From assembly GCA_024349245.1 (NCBI GenBank), contig JALDNG010000511.1:1-64000 (forward strand): a stretch of DNA of 64,000 nucleotides, read 5' to 3'. Shown piece by piece: positions 22,830 to 36,189 of the stretch. The first letter of the stretch is position 1. Each line of letters starts with the position of its first letter. A program made the translations under genes and the position numbers. The DNA is from Neodontobutis hainanensis. Its lineage: Eukaryota > Chordata > Actinopteri > Gobiiformes > Odontobutidae. A model generated the notes under the pieces. The model worked only from the letters and a program-made list of their open reading frames with translations. It was not told the DNA's origin and did not search any database.

Positions 22830-25800
22830 ATTTTTTTTCATTTAAACAATAATTATTTTATGTTTTAATAAGTGGTACGATGAACTTGTTAAGGCCTTTA
22901 ATTAAAAAATAATTTTATTCCAAATCTGAACAAGTTAATACCAAAATGTGACAAAATTTCTTCAGTTTGAAAATTCTTTATTCAATTTAACTCTTAAAAA
23001 AGCTATTTTAATTCAATTGAGTGTCAAAATTTTAAATTAAAATGTTCAGTACAATGAATATAGATGAAGTATCGGGAAATATAACATGTTATTTTTTTAT
23101 TTTAAAACATTAAAAAATGCAGAATTTTTTTATTTTTGAATCCGTCGATAAAAGAAAAGTTTATCAAAAACCCATTTTATATAGATAAACTATACGGCTA
23201 ATGAAAATATAAGCACTATTTCAACGAATAGACGTTATGATTGAAACCTAATTTAATTATATGAATGATGATTTTTTTAACGTAAATTTAATTTTTCCAT
23301 TTTTAAATGCGAATATCAGGATTCTAAAAAATACGTATATTCGAGCAACAAAATAATTTTTTTTAAATATTTTCTAGATTTTAGTATAAATAAAATCAAA
23401 TAATGACGAAATCTTTAATTATATGATGAACTTTATATCTTTTATTTTGTTAGAAATTGCGATTTTTATTAAAAAATACTTTACATAAGCAATTGAGTTA
23501 TATACCTTTTTATAAAATTTGAATTGACGATTTAATATATTTTAGACCATACCAAGTTTAAGAAATATTACCTTGAGTCTTAAAATTAAGCATTATATGA
23601 AAGAAAAAAAGGGTGAAAATGAAAATTTTATTTTCAATAAGTAATATTTTATTCTTTGAATTTATCTGAATATAAGGCTTTTTCCATATTATATAAAGAC
23701 AAATACGATTAGCGGCCATTTTTAATTACTTTATATGCGCAAATAAAAAATAATTAAAACGTTTTTATGTTTCAAATATCAAAAGATAACCCAACTGAAA
23801 AATATATTATTCACTAGATTTTAGCACTCTTTAAATTAGTTAAAGGAATGTTTGATTTCGATATTTCAATAGATTTTTTATAAATGAATGTGATAGTTGA
23901 TTATTTTGATTATTAAAGAATTTCCAGATAAAAATTCTTAAAAAAGAAAGAACATTGAGAAATATTTATGAGAGAATACATTTAAAACAGAATATTTTTA
24001 AGTTTATGTTTTTTAACATTAGTGAAGCCGCACTCGGCTATCGCTCTAATTATTTTTATTTTGAAGAAGAAGGCTGATGGTTTGTATTTTTGTTCTTTTT
24101 GGACTTTTTGCAAAAGTAATTTCCTATTATTAATATAACAATTTTTAAACCACAAAAACAATAAATATGATATTTAAGGATACAAAATATCCCGATAATA
24201 TTTAACAGATATACACCAAACAATAATTAGCACGTTCAATATAAATTATAAATATTATTTAATAAAGGGTGATAAATAATTTCTAAAGAAGCTATTTTAA
24301 TTAGAATATTTTTAAACATATATGAATTTTATATATTTTGTAAAGTTTAAGCATAATTTAAAGAAGTTATTTACTGATTTCTTAAATTATCAATTCATAA
24401 TATGGTATCATTAACAAATAAAATTGTCATTCAGAATTTAGAAATTTCATTTAATCTGAATTTTTCTTATAATATTATTGCAATTAAGAAATATTGATAT
24501 TTATATGTCGATGAAATTATAATTTTTAAATTAAATTAACGTTTCAAATCATGAAAATTGCTACTCTAACATATCTAATTTATTTGTACATTTGAAATTT
24601 TTAAACTTTTTATCTTCAAAATAACTAAACTCTTAAACTAATATTAAATGAACTGTCAACAATAAAATTATTCAATGATGATTTTTTTATCAATGTAAAC
24701 GATTTCAAGATATTCTTCGCTAAAAATAATCTCAGATCATATTTACACCAAATTTTATATTGATGTTTGAAAAAAAGTTGGGCTTGAAGAATTTTAAATT
24801 TTTTAACTTATGATTTCGCGTATGAATATTTTTCATAATGTTTTCGAAATTGTATTATCAATATATTTTGTGATAAATATTAAGGATTTTTTAAGCTCAT
24901 CAAATATTTACAAAATTTAACATAAATATATTAAACATGCATAAATTATGCACACTTATAATTTTAATTTCATAAATTTTGGCTAAATTTTTTTAATTTA
25001 TTTTCAGTGTCCATTTTTTAACAGAATTGATAATAAACAACAAATCTTTAACACCAGTATTCTGTAATTACGCAAATATAATAATTTTTAAAATTTAACG
25101 ATATACTTATTCAAATAAAACAACTTTGGTATATATAGATACAATAACTTATTTATGAATTACTCAAATTATAAATTCAAAGTTATATATCTTAATGTTA
25201 ACAATTTATACTCATGGGAAGTTTTATTAAGTGGCAGAATTCTCACCACTTTTTATGCTATAATTCAATTTTCAGAAGGTTCGACGTTGATCATAATTTT
25301 TGTTTTTAAAATATTCTATTTTAGTAAATCTTTTAGTCTTAGAGATAAGAAATTTTTTTATGTTTTATTCAAAGATTTGAAATTAACTGAAAAATTTTGA
25401 ATGAAATTTTATGTTTTATTTTACAACATCTTATCATTTAATAAAGAACCAAACAAGTTTTTTGAGTGAAAACTATTGAGTTAAATTTTAAAAATAATCT
25501 AACTTTTTAGATTCGTAAATCGCATTAAATTTGAACCTTTTTTAGGAATCAATTTGAGTTCAATTTGTGATGAATTCTCTGTGTTGATCGTAGTTTTTTA
25601 AAATATTAATTCTCAATGTTGAAAATGAGTTAATCTAATATTGTCAAAATGTCATGTTAACGTGATTTCATGTTATTAATATTGAGGAATTTGTTTATCT
25701 TTGATTATTTTTAAAGACATAATATATTCATAAGTATCTATTTATTTAGGGTAATACAACTACATAAATATTATAAATTTAATATTTTTTGACTTAATTG

Positions 25801-26060
25801 AAATTCTTCAAAATAAATATCTTACAAGATTGAGCTTGTTTAGTTTTTACTATTAAAAATGAAAATAATAGATAATAAACTTTACTTTGAATCATCAAAT
25901 TAAAATATTTTACATAAAGGAGCTTTTTATGAAATAAAATAGTGTCTATTTTATTTCAAAATTTCGTACAATGATCATAATTTAAATTTTATGAAACGTT
26001 ATAGATAAATTTGTTTGGCTCATTTTCGTTATTTTTTTTAAATTTTGATTATATAGATTA
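22830..26060. other. A+T desert, no supported gene
   Basis: Stops are dense in all frames. The only long frame is 25155-25400 (plus, 81 codons from an ATG, MNYSNYKFKVIYLNVNNLYS onward, with a hydrophobic middle). It is near the length expected for the best chance frames in a window of this size. Nothing else is visible. Confidence 0.45.
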
Positions 26061-26066
26061 TTGAAT

Positions 26067-28575
26067 ATGAGTAATGTTGAAGAACAAATCTTTTCAATTT
26101 TCGCGTAAATTCATCTCCTAGAATCTAAAATTAAAAATTTTCTTTTTAAAATGAAAGAATGTGGTAAAAATAAAGGAACAGATTTTTAGAAATATTGATT
26201 CGAAATGCAATTAAATTATTTTTTTAATATATAAATATTTCATTTTTTCATGATTTCTGTTTCATACTTTCCATTTGCATTTAAAACAACTATAGTCTCT
26301 TTCGGCTGTGAGACTAGAAATGTTTTCTTTTTGTAAACTAGATTTTCAGGCCATCATTATTGATCGATGAAAATTATTATTTTGGATTAATATTTTTTTT
26401 TTTCTTCATTAAATATGAATAATTTTATAAATTTAATTTTCTAAGTTATTCTATATTATATTTCAAACTTTATTGAAATTTTAAAGAAATATTTATATAT
26501 TTTTGGATATGTGTTACATTTTAATAATCAATTTTTCAATCTTTATTTTATAATTTTAAACTTTTCTATCAGAATTTTATTTCTCCAAAATATTCTGGTT
26601 TTGGTGAAAATGATAAGAATATTGTGGTCAGAGCCCTGGTATGAAATATTTATTCGTGATATATTTTGCAAAACATTCAAAACATTTTGATCTATTTTAA
26701 CGTTTTTAAATCACGTGAAATTCCATTTAAATTTATGAGGAGCAGAATCAAATGGTTATTGATATTTTTCACGTGTTTGATATTCTATCGAATTCACTAT
26801 ATTTTAAGAAATCTAGTTTTGGAACACTTTTTCTGCTAGATGAAACCGTAAATAACAAAAAAAATAAAGGAGATTCGTTATTATTTTATGTTTTCATTCA
26901 TAAAATTATAACTTTTTACAAGTTTTATATATTTATTCATGAATATTATATTTGTGTTCATTAAGATTATTAAAAAGCTATATTTATGAATTTCATAAAT
27001 ATTTTGACTCTAAATTTTATTTGAATATCAAATTCATTTTAATATTTAAAGGAAAATAGAATTTATTCGACGGAGCATATGTTGGAAAGTGCGAAATCTC
27101 TCGAACAAGAAGTAACAAAAATCTTTATTTTAATTCTTTTTTAACAATCAAAAATCGCAACTTAATATTACTTTGTTTTAATTTCAGTTTATCAAATATT
27201 CATTCTCATAATTCATTTAATAAATTATCAGAAACATATCTCGATTTTTAATGGGAATTTGTTGAATTTTCTTCTTAATGAACTCTAATTTTAATAGTGA
27301 CATTAAATTCCATCGAAAAGAAAAGAAATTGAAACAGAAATAATCAAACTGTTTGATACTTATAATTATTACATTGTAAACTAGGTGTTAAGAGTTAATT
27401 TTAACTTGCGCTTTGATAATAAAAAACTAATAATTTGTAAATATCTTAAAAACAAAGCAATGACTAGATTGAGAATAGTTAAATTAAATAATATTTGAAT
27501 AAAAATCTCAATTTTAATGTGATTAATTCATTTACACATAATATTTAAAGACTTATGGTTAGGGTAATGACAAAAATCTGAAACACCATTCTGAATACGT
27601 AGAGCATCTAGTAAAATTCTAATATGATTTATTTTGATTATATATTGATATCAAATACTTTTTTACATCATTTGTGTTTTCTTTAAAAAGAATGTATTTT
27701 TATAGGATTTCTGTAATTTAAATTATTTATATCTTTATTCATTATTTATTCCCATTCTCTTCAAGTTTTATTTTTTAGAAATTTATGCTGGATGAGACTC
27801 GAAAACAAAATGAATTCTTAATTCAAGAAATAAAAGATGTAATTCCTAATAATCTCTTTTTTTATTTTTATAATTTGATAATTTTATCAGATTTCGATTT
27901 TATCAATTAAATTAAATGTTGAATAATATTTCTGTAAAATCGTTATAATTATGATTTTAAGTTTCTTTATATACACTCTGATAATGTTAAATTTATAAAT
28001 ATCCTGAATATAAAAGATGAATGAACAAATCACGAAAGAAATTGAGCAGGAAAATATAAAACGAGGTGTTGCATTTGTTTAATTTTCAAAATTTAGGATT
28101 TTAAAAGTTTTAAAGAAAAAATAATACAGTATTTTCAATTTTATCTCTCAAATTATTCAGGATTTTATCCATTAAAAAATTATTGAATCATTTTTTTTTA
28201 ATTTAATTCAGTTATAAATTTTTCAGACAGTTATATAATTAAACGCCATATATTTAAATTTAAACAACACATATAAAGGCTATTTTATCGATAGAATCCT
28301 TTATTGTTTGAAAGGTTAATTTTAAAAGAATTTTAAAAATTTTCACAATCATACAATAAACAAAAATTTAATATTTTTTGAATTATTATCTTCCATTTTA
28401 TCTTAATATCAGACTATTTTTCATAAAACTTTATAAAGTCATTTTTATTTCTAAGGTATTCAAAAATTATCAAAAAAATTAAAAATTAAACATGAATTAT
28501 AATTGATTGGATTACCGAAAGAATTTTCAAAAATTTATTTTAGATGAAATGAAAAGCACTCGAAGTGTGGAATAA
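26067..28575 (+). CDS. Gene B: micro-exon gene for a small protein with hydrophobic N-terminus and coiled coil
   Basis: Model, all in one frame: 26067-26104 (MSNVEEQIFSIF, 0 to 2, donor GTAAAT); 26573-26603 (31 nt, 2 to 0, after AACTTTTCTATCAG, ILFLQNILVL, donor GTGAAA); an optional 15-nt exon 26740-26754 (EQNQM); 27052-27111 (60 nt, 0 to 0, ENRIYSTEHMLESAKSLEQE, donor GTAACA); 27779-27838 (60 nt, 0 to 0, after TTTTATTTTTTAG, KFMLDETRKQNEFLIQEIKD, donor GTAATT); 28017-28065 (49 nt, 0 to 1, MNEQITKEIEQENIKR, weak donor GTGTTG); and 28544-28575 (phase 1, EMKSTRSVE, TAA) with AATAAA overlapping the stop. This gives about 89-94 residues: a hydrophobic stretch at 8-23, then a charged heptad-like region. 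Exon 27052-27111 is clearly G+C-richer than its introns. The 60-nt, 0-to-1 and terminal exons parallel gene A. No known family; probably secreted or membrane-anchored (inference). Confidence 0.5.
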
Positions 28576-28599
28576 TAAAGATTCGAAATTGAAAGAAAC

Positions 28600-30900
28600 T
28601 AATAAAATTATGATATTTATATCTCTCAAGTTAAATTATCTAAATTTACTAATTAAATGTCTGAATGTACTGCTTCAGGAATTCCAATATAATAAAGTTC
28701 GAATTTCATTCTGTTGAAAATCTATCAAAGAATTCTTCGTTCATTTTTTTATCTTTATCGAACCAAAAAGATAAAAATAGTTCTCATCATTTACACGAAA
28801 ATAAATAACCATATTTACTCTATTTTTAACCATAATTGATTGAATCGTGAATGGATTAAGTTGATTAATAGGTTTAGACTCGTAAATTACAACTTAAATT
28901 GTATATTTTATCAGGAATATTTTTTAATCAACCACTAGAGCTTTTTACAAACATTCGTTTCTATTTTGTACATCAAATCATCGACACCTCATAATGGTAT
29001 CAATATGAACTTAAATAGTTTTGATTTTCATTTTTTAACTTCAAAACAAGATAAAAATATTCATGGTGTTCATCGCAGTTAAACTCGTTTTTCCATTTCA
29101 AAATTATCGATAAAATGTAAAAATTTTTGATACAAGGGAAAAAATAAAAAAAATATGAGGTTTTGATTTGTATAATGTGACAGACTAATTTATATTATTA
29201 TTTAAGCCTGTAATTTGATTTATAGATGATATTTTTAAATAATGATGGAGTGTTTAGTTTATTGATAGCTTATCTCTCAAGATTAAATCGACAACTTTTT
29301 TGAAAATACACACACAAAAATCAGAACGTGTGACATGCCAGATAGATAAAAATCATCATTTTGGTTTTAACTATTTTAATATCATCATAACAGTTTTACA
29401 GATGTCTTGATGTATTTTGTTTGTATATGATGAAAATAAATGTTATAAGATTTGGGAAATCCTATTCCATATGCACAGTCAGCCTTCGATGAAAATTATT
29501 AACAATATTAATCGTCAGATAAAAGTTTTTATATTTAATACCAGTTAAATAACCATTAAGAATTATGTTAGAGCACGTTTCGTGTATTTTACACAGGTAA
29601 AAGAGGTATGTGAAACTTTGAGACAAACACAGAGATGAATTATCACCAGTTTTGCAAAGAGAAGAATATAAGAATGCAAAATACGTGAAACCAAGCAAAA
29701 ACAGTTAAATCATGGTAACTGTGATAAAAAACGTAGTGAAAATTTAAGCAAAAAACTGAGCATAAATTTTAACATAAAGTTGAAGAAGTTTCGATTTCAG
29801 AAAACTCTATTCTCATCTCTTTATTTACGCACATTAAGTCATGTGTGCTCATGACCGTATAGAAAAAAATTTCTTTTTCGAAATCCTTGCACCTAACTTG
29901 TTTAAAGCTCAAATAGTTGTCTTCGTAGTCATTTCAATAACATCCATAGACATGTTTTTCAAAATATCAGATAAATTTTGGATTTTGAGTTTTTAAGGTT
30001 CAAGGTCAGGGATTGATCTTATTTTTATGATGGGATATTAAGGAATACGAATTTGATCTAATTAAGTTAACTTTGAATAACAGGCGAAAATTCAAACTGG
30101 TAACATCTTCATTTTTCTGATTATAGAATATATTTTGAGATCATGTATAGGATATCTTTGACATTATTATTGACGTTTACAATCCACGACACGAACTTTT
30201 ATAGATAGAATCAGAAATGAAACACCCAGAAAAGTTCTTACCCACCCTTAAACAATATATCTCGATTTTGAGAGTGCAGAGATAAGTAAATTTTGTGCAG
30301 CATATGGCAAGTCCACTTATTTATGATTATATTTTATTTTGAGCAGTATTCATTCAATAGAATTCTAAGAATAAGCATGAAGATTTACAATGATAATTAT
30401 TGATGTTTAATAATGGCTTTTATTACAAATACGTTAGCATTGCTTTTTTCCTCACGTGTTTTTAATTGCTTATGTGACATTACCTAACAGCATGCCTGAT
30501 CATGAAAATACCACAGAGATTGTATCTAATTTGGTACATAAATATGTTCGATTCAGAATGTAGGTAGCAAACAATCAGAATCTCGGTAATGCAAACTGTA
30601 TGGTTGAACTAATGAAATCATTTTCAAAACGAATTTGAAAGAGGAGAAACAACTAGTATATCGAAATATCTCTAGAACTTAACATTACAAACACTATTTG
30701 AACGACATTATCTTAACACTATAGAATTTTATTTAAAGATATTAAAGTTCAACGAGCAGAGATTTTTCAGAGCAGTTCAGGTTATCAAACTCCAGTTTCT
30801 GTAAATAGGAAACTAGAAACTGTAAATTTGTGATCTGAATGGGAAAATTTCTCGAAACTGCTCTTGTAAAAATATTTTTTAGTTGCGAAGTATTGCTCAT
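28600..30900 (+). other. G+C-shifted block, possible decayed transposon or retroelement
   Basis: Plus-strand frames give protein-like runs broken by stops. Near 30.25 kb YLDFESAEISKF resembles the DFE...A motif of MULE transposases. Near 30.5-30.62 kb, HENTTEIVSNLVHKYVRF and later GNANCMVELMKSFSK loosely resemble the end of a retroviral-type integrase core. The two hints point to different families, so I do not assign one. A minus-strand frame at 29462-29698 (78 codons) is probably a shadow. Confidence 0.3.
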
Positions 30901-30909
30901 TTTTAATGT

Positions 30910-33010
30910 ATTTGATTTATTTTATGAACATTTGTTTTTTACAAATCTGTAGATACTATCTTCAAAACATTTTTTGATTCTACTTTTTTAATTTTTAATA
31001 ATTTTGTACTTGAACTTATTTACGATTTACGTCAATGTGATAAATTGTATGTACAACTCACTCAATCAATTGAGAAGATTCTTTCTTTGTATAAAGCTTA
31101 TTTGTCAAATGAATTTGTCATGTTTTATTAATTTTACAAATATAATGAAATTATTTATCGATCTACGACTACAATTTTTTTAATTTTCACCTATGAAACA
31201 ACACTTTCTATAAATAATTCTATATATGAATTTTAATGAAATATTTTTTGAAAACTAAGTATTTTAATCGAATTTTTAAATTAGTAAAGTTAAATTTGGT
31301 TCCATTTAATGGCACAAACTTCAGGATAAACAATGATTTATTATATTCCATAAAAATAATAAAGATTATAATTCTGAAATCGAAAGCAAATAAAATAAAT
31401 TAAAATTACGATTCAAAAAACTATATATTATTAGAATACAACTTGTATATTTATGTGACGTCATTTATTCGAATGGCAAAAATAAACAACAGAGTTTACA
31501 CAAAGCAAGAAAACAACATAACAATCTTTGAACTTTCATGAATAATTTTGCCATCTTCTTTTTGATAAATCATCAAACATAAATCTAAAATTGTCACAAA
31601 TCAAAAGTGATTAATTAAATTCTTGCAGTCTTATTCAGTATAGATAATGATAAGAAATTATCATATAATAATTTGAAATATAATTTATTTTAATCATTGA
31701 CAAAGTATGCTTAAAATAAGAATTTTTAAAGGAAAATCTTATCATTAATTCATATCCACAATATGAGAAACCAAAAATGAAATAAATTCAGCACTATTTG
31801 TCATATAGAGAGTTAAACATTGTTTATGATCATGATGATCAAATATAAATTAAGAGAATTTATTCTGTAATTTTGTATGTTTAAAAATATTATTTTTGTT
31901 TCGTATAATAATCATGAATTTTATCCTTAAATTTTTATTTAACCTTACAAATTAAACAGAATTAAAATTAAAAATTTATCTATCTTCTCATTTTTCACAT
32001 TTTAAAAATTATAAGATGAAATTTAAAAGTCATTTTCTTCAAAAAAATCTACTATTATTATCTTACGAGTTGGATTAAAAAAGGCTCAATCATACATAAT
32101 AAGATAAATAATTTATTTGAATTTAATTAACCTTCACACAATTATCATGATTTAAATTAATCTAATTTTAATCATTCTTTTTTATTTGAGTTTTGAATTA
32201 TGTACTTCTTTCAAATATACTATTTTTTGGTCAAAGATAATATTTTTGTTGAAACTTCTTCATGAGAAAATTTAGTTTCTGAATTTTCATCAATATAAAA
32301 TTTGAACATAAATATTTTTTAGAAGTTCCAAAGATCGAATTTTTATGAAAATTTTTAAAATATTAAATAAACATAAGCCATTAAAATGAATACAGATATT
32401 AGTGTTGATATTAATTTACATTTAGAATACATAAATACTTGAAAGAAGAAATTACAGAAAATAAAACAAGTTTAACAATATTGAAGTAATCTTTTGAACA
32501 AGTCATTCAATTTATATATATTTATAATTTCGAACAAAATTAAATCTGAATCTTTCATTCTCATAAAAGCTTCGTTCATAATTTTGTTTTAATATTATTA
32601 CCGATAAATTTTTTCACATATGTAAATGAAATAATAAAAGTGAGATTAATAAACTCATGTTACGAAATGAATTATATATGTTATATTTTACAAGACAATT
32701 GAAATTGAAATACGTTTTGGTGATAATATTTGTTTTTGAAATTATGAAATATTGAATAGTGTGAAAAAATTGATCATAATTTATTTTATGATATTTTAAT
32801 ATCGCACAGTATACGATTTCGTATTACTTAACGTGCTGGGTGAATAAATTGAACTAAAAGTTTCAATTTTTACAAAATTACCTTTATTCTTGTGAATGTC
32901 AACGATATGCATAGGACAATATTTTCTTTAAATTAAATGGAATCTATCAGGAATAACTTAGTTATTTTTATAATTTGATGTAAAATTATTGCCAATGAGT
33001 AAATCTAGAA
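30910..33010. other. A+T desert, no supported gene
   Basis: Only A/T-rich, stop-dense sequence is present on both strands. I see nothing in it beyond scattered AG/GT pairs without convincing open exons. Confidence 0.5.
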
Positions 33011-33018
33011 TAAAATAA

Positions 33019-33727
33019 ATGAAGTATCTTAGAGGAATTGAAAATAAGGTAGTTCCAATGTTTGATTTCTTAATCTTTTCTTTTTTAAAATTACCCAAAA
33101 ATGGTGAATTCACTAAATGTAAAATATAAATTGGTTGTTAACATTTTCCATAAAAACACATTGTTCAAATGACCGTGATGGCATTAAATATTTTAATTGG
33201 AAACTCTTATGAATATTTTAATTAGTATTCACATATTAAGCAAAAAAAAATCATAGAAACTGCGTTATACAATTTTCTATTTTTATAAATATATTAATAA
33301 ATCCCATTTAAATTAACAGAAAGCATGATTTCAAAAATGTTAAAATCAAAATTATTTTAAAATAAAATATCATAAATAGAGAAAATATGTGGACTTTTAT
33401 TGTCTTTAATCATGATTTTTAATTTAAATAAAATAAAAACAACATAGCTTTCTATTTTGGATTGAACGTTGATTTCTGAATAAATATAACTACATATTTT
33501 ACAAAATCAGTTGACGTTTTATAAAAATATATTTAGTTCTCTTTACTTTCATTCTTATTTATTTTGATTTATTGTAATTACTATCTATTTTGAATGATAA
33601 TACCAAATAAATATTTGAATTACCATTTCAGATTCAGTTTTGCAATACGGCAGATACTGTTTTCACACAAATTCACAAGGATTTATCTCGAACAATAAAG
33701 GCATGTGAACCTAGAAATAACAAATAA
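33019..33727 (+). CDS. Candidate gene K: two-exon small protein
   Basis: First exon 33019-33048 starts ATG, reads MKYLRGIENK and ends in phase 0 at AAG|GTAGTT. The terminal exon 33632-33727 follows TACCATTTCAG, enters in phase 0 and reads IQFCNTADTVFTQIHKDLSR then TIKACEPRNNK and TAA, overlapping AATAAA. The last exon is markedly richer in G+C than its flanks and uses codons such as TGC, ACG and CAC that are rare in the neighbouring desert, which makes it one of the better single exons in the window. Extra exons may lie in the 583-nt intron. The product, about 41 residues with two Cys in the tail, is unrecognised. The first exon is less sure than the last. Confidence 0.4.
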
Positions 33728-34239
33728 AAAAATATAAATGGTGCCCTCATGTTATCTGAAAAAATCTATTTTATAAATGAGAGAATTATTTATTATTTAT
33801 GAAATTAACTCCATGTTTCAAATATAAACTCACTTTATTTATTAAAAGAAAATTTTTTATAACTTTAAGAATATTATTTTTCTTCTTAAAATGTTAAATA
33901 TTACGATTTCTTATTTTTTAAAATCTATCAAAGATTTGAACGTCGCTTAACATATTTCTGTTACTATTTGGCTACGTTCACAATATCAAAAATTATAAAA
34001 CGTTTATATCAGCCATTTTTCTGTTAATTTATCATCATATCTAAAATAAAAAATATGTAAAATTTTTATCTTAGTTTTATTATTATGAAAATCCCAATAT
34101 AGATTTTCTAATTTTAATCTAGAAAATCTAACAATTGTGTCAATCATGCGCGCAGCACTCAGAAAGATCTACTACTATTCACAATATAGTAATCTGATTA
34201 TTTTGCTTCAATGGTTACCGAAATTGTTGAAGAGTAAAA

Positions 34240-34800
34240 TATAAGTGCAGTCTCGTCAAAGTTACAGAGTTTCTGGCCTTCACATACTGATCTGTGGTTC
34301 GTCCAAACAGAGTCCGAATTTGCACTCTGCAAAATATCCTAAGGCCACACCCAGTAATATTACGTACTCGATTCCATTGGCCAGTAAACCGCCTCTTTAG
34401 AACTCAACATTATCACAAGCTCCTTTGTACCTAAAAAATACAAGGAACTATAATTAAGTCTACATGACATTTTCTCTATTAGCTACGGAAATCTGGTATC
34501 CAAACCCATCGACGTGACTCCATAAGGCGACGGGAAACCTACGATGATGCTTTCTTAAATGAGAGTTATCGCTCTGGTTCACTCGATATATTTCCTCTTC
34601 AGCGAGTTTTTGTGAAGGAAGCTACATGAAAACACACAATCCATGCTATCTGATGAAGATTTATCGATCTTAAGGTACTAGAGGATATAACCGACGCCAT
34701 ATATAAGAAATCTACTTATGAAGGCAGTCTTTTTCGCTAAAATCGAAACTGCGACCAAAGGATAATCGGAAGACCGATGGCAACACCCAAATTAGCTTTG
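34240..34800 (+). pseudogene. Gag remnant of the gypsy element
   Basis: Near 34265-34330 the plus strand reads FWPSHTDLWFVQTESEFAL, matching the conserved FW...D..LWF.Q.E..F motif at the start of Gag in many animal gypsy elements. Downstream pieces (VLDSIGQ, NIITSSFVPKKYKEL) follow the same protein. Several stops interrupt it and no zinc knuckle survives in frame. Confidence 0.85.
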
Positions 34801-34860
34801 ATAGTGAATCGTTTTTCTAAAGTAAAAAATCAGGAGTGAAAGTTAAAAATTTTAATATCC

Positions 34861-36180
34861 GTGCACCTTTCAGAAAAATCTTTGCACACACAAGATCTCA
34901 TAAATGCGAAGCAAAATCGACTGGTACTCTATTATTCTTCTGCGATAGAAATACTGGAAAAAATATTCATTATCGACACTTGTGCCGAGATTAGCGTCAT
35001 TCTCGTCGCTCCTTGTTCTAGTCGAAACTTCTCTTTCTATTTATTGCTCCGCGCCGCCAAAAGATCTTAGATTAATACCTATGGACAAGTTACCAAAACG
35101 TTTAAATTTGGAGATCGCCAATTTTCCTTGATGTTTACCAGTGCGGATATCTCTCGACCAATTATTTGTTTAGATTTCTTAAGAACAAAGAAGCTCTAAG
35201 TAGATATCCGTAACAGTAGAATAGTTGACAGAAAAACTCGGTTTACAATACAATGAGGTCACACTAACTGTTCTGCCTCGCTTTGGTTCAATAAAACAGA
35301 GATTCGCAATTTTTCAAATCTATTTTCTCAAAATACCCGTGCATAACATAAACCATGTTTGCTGAAAATAGTTCAGATCATGTGGTTTAAAACCATGTAA
35401 TTACATCAGACTCTCTTGTTTACTCAAAATACAGTCGTCTAAATCTTTCAAAATTGAGCGAGGCTCGGGAGTAATTCAAAAATTTTGATGATTAAGGCAT
35501 TTATTGAAGATCCTACACCCCCTTGGGCATCACTCTTGCATATGGTTCCTGAAAACTCTAAAAGCTGGAGAACTTGTGAAGATTAGTCTAGATTGAATTA
35601 GGCAAGCTACTAGATTGATACCCTAAATTTCACCTGCCCGACTTTACATCTCGACTTACTGGTTGTCATTTTTTTTAAATTAGATCTCATACGAGGCTAC
35701 CCTAGGCTACCTCGGAGAGGATGACATTCCTAGGACAGTGGTAACAACAACATTGAGAAATTCGAATTTTAAAGGATGCCTTCCAGTCTGAGAAATTCAG
35801 CAAAAACTTTTCCTGTCTGATGGAAAGAATGGCAAACGACCTAAACTCAGTGTATTCCTCAAACTTGTCTGCATTCTCATCTTCAGCTGATCTGAAGAGA
35901 AACATGGTTAGCATCTTCGTAAGCTTTTCCGCAAATTGATCGAATACAGCCTTCTAGTGAATTTTGATAAGTCCATTTTGAGAAAAGATACAGGAGATTT
36001 CCTTGTATGTCGAATAACAATGTATGGTGTTTCCCCACTTCCAGCTAAAGTCGAAAATATTAGGAAATTTTCTTCTATCCACATTAATCAAATCTATCAA
36101 GTTTTAGCCGGCGAAGTCATTTTTTATCACAGATTCCTCCAATGCGCAGCACAGCTTATGAGACAATATTAAAAACTCAT
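34861..36180 (+). pseudogene. Protease and reverse transcriptase remnant of the gypsy element
   Basis: The 34861-35070 frame contains IIDTCAEISVILVAP, the aspartic protease active-site block, with the conserved Gly after DT replaced by Cys (codon 34981-34983). Near 35.10-35.20 kb, FKFGDRQFSLMFTSADIS continues the protease-to-RT spacer. Near 35.52-35.58 kb, PPWASLLHMVPENSKSWR matches the RT finger block. Near 35.86 kb the sequence reads VCILIFS where the family has YIDDxLI, so the catalytic Asp pair is absent. The 35936-36172 frame carries the thumb (LPAKVENIRKF, then FYHRFLQCAAQL). Frame changes and stops occur throughout, so it is non-functional. The minus-strand frame at 35702-35914 is a shadow of this gene. 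Confidence 0.9.
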
Positions 36181-36189
36181 ATATGGAGC

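Noticed and set aside
26240..26313. Minus-strand terminal exon candidate SQPKETIVVLNANGKYETEI...
   Set aside because: Antisense inside the first intron of gene B, with no upstream minus-strand exon found.
35702..35914. Minus-strand 70-codon frame
   Set aside because: Shadow of the plus-strand gypsy reverse transcriptase.
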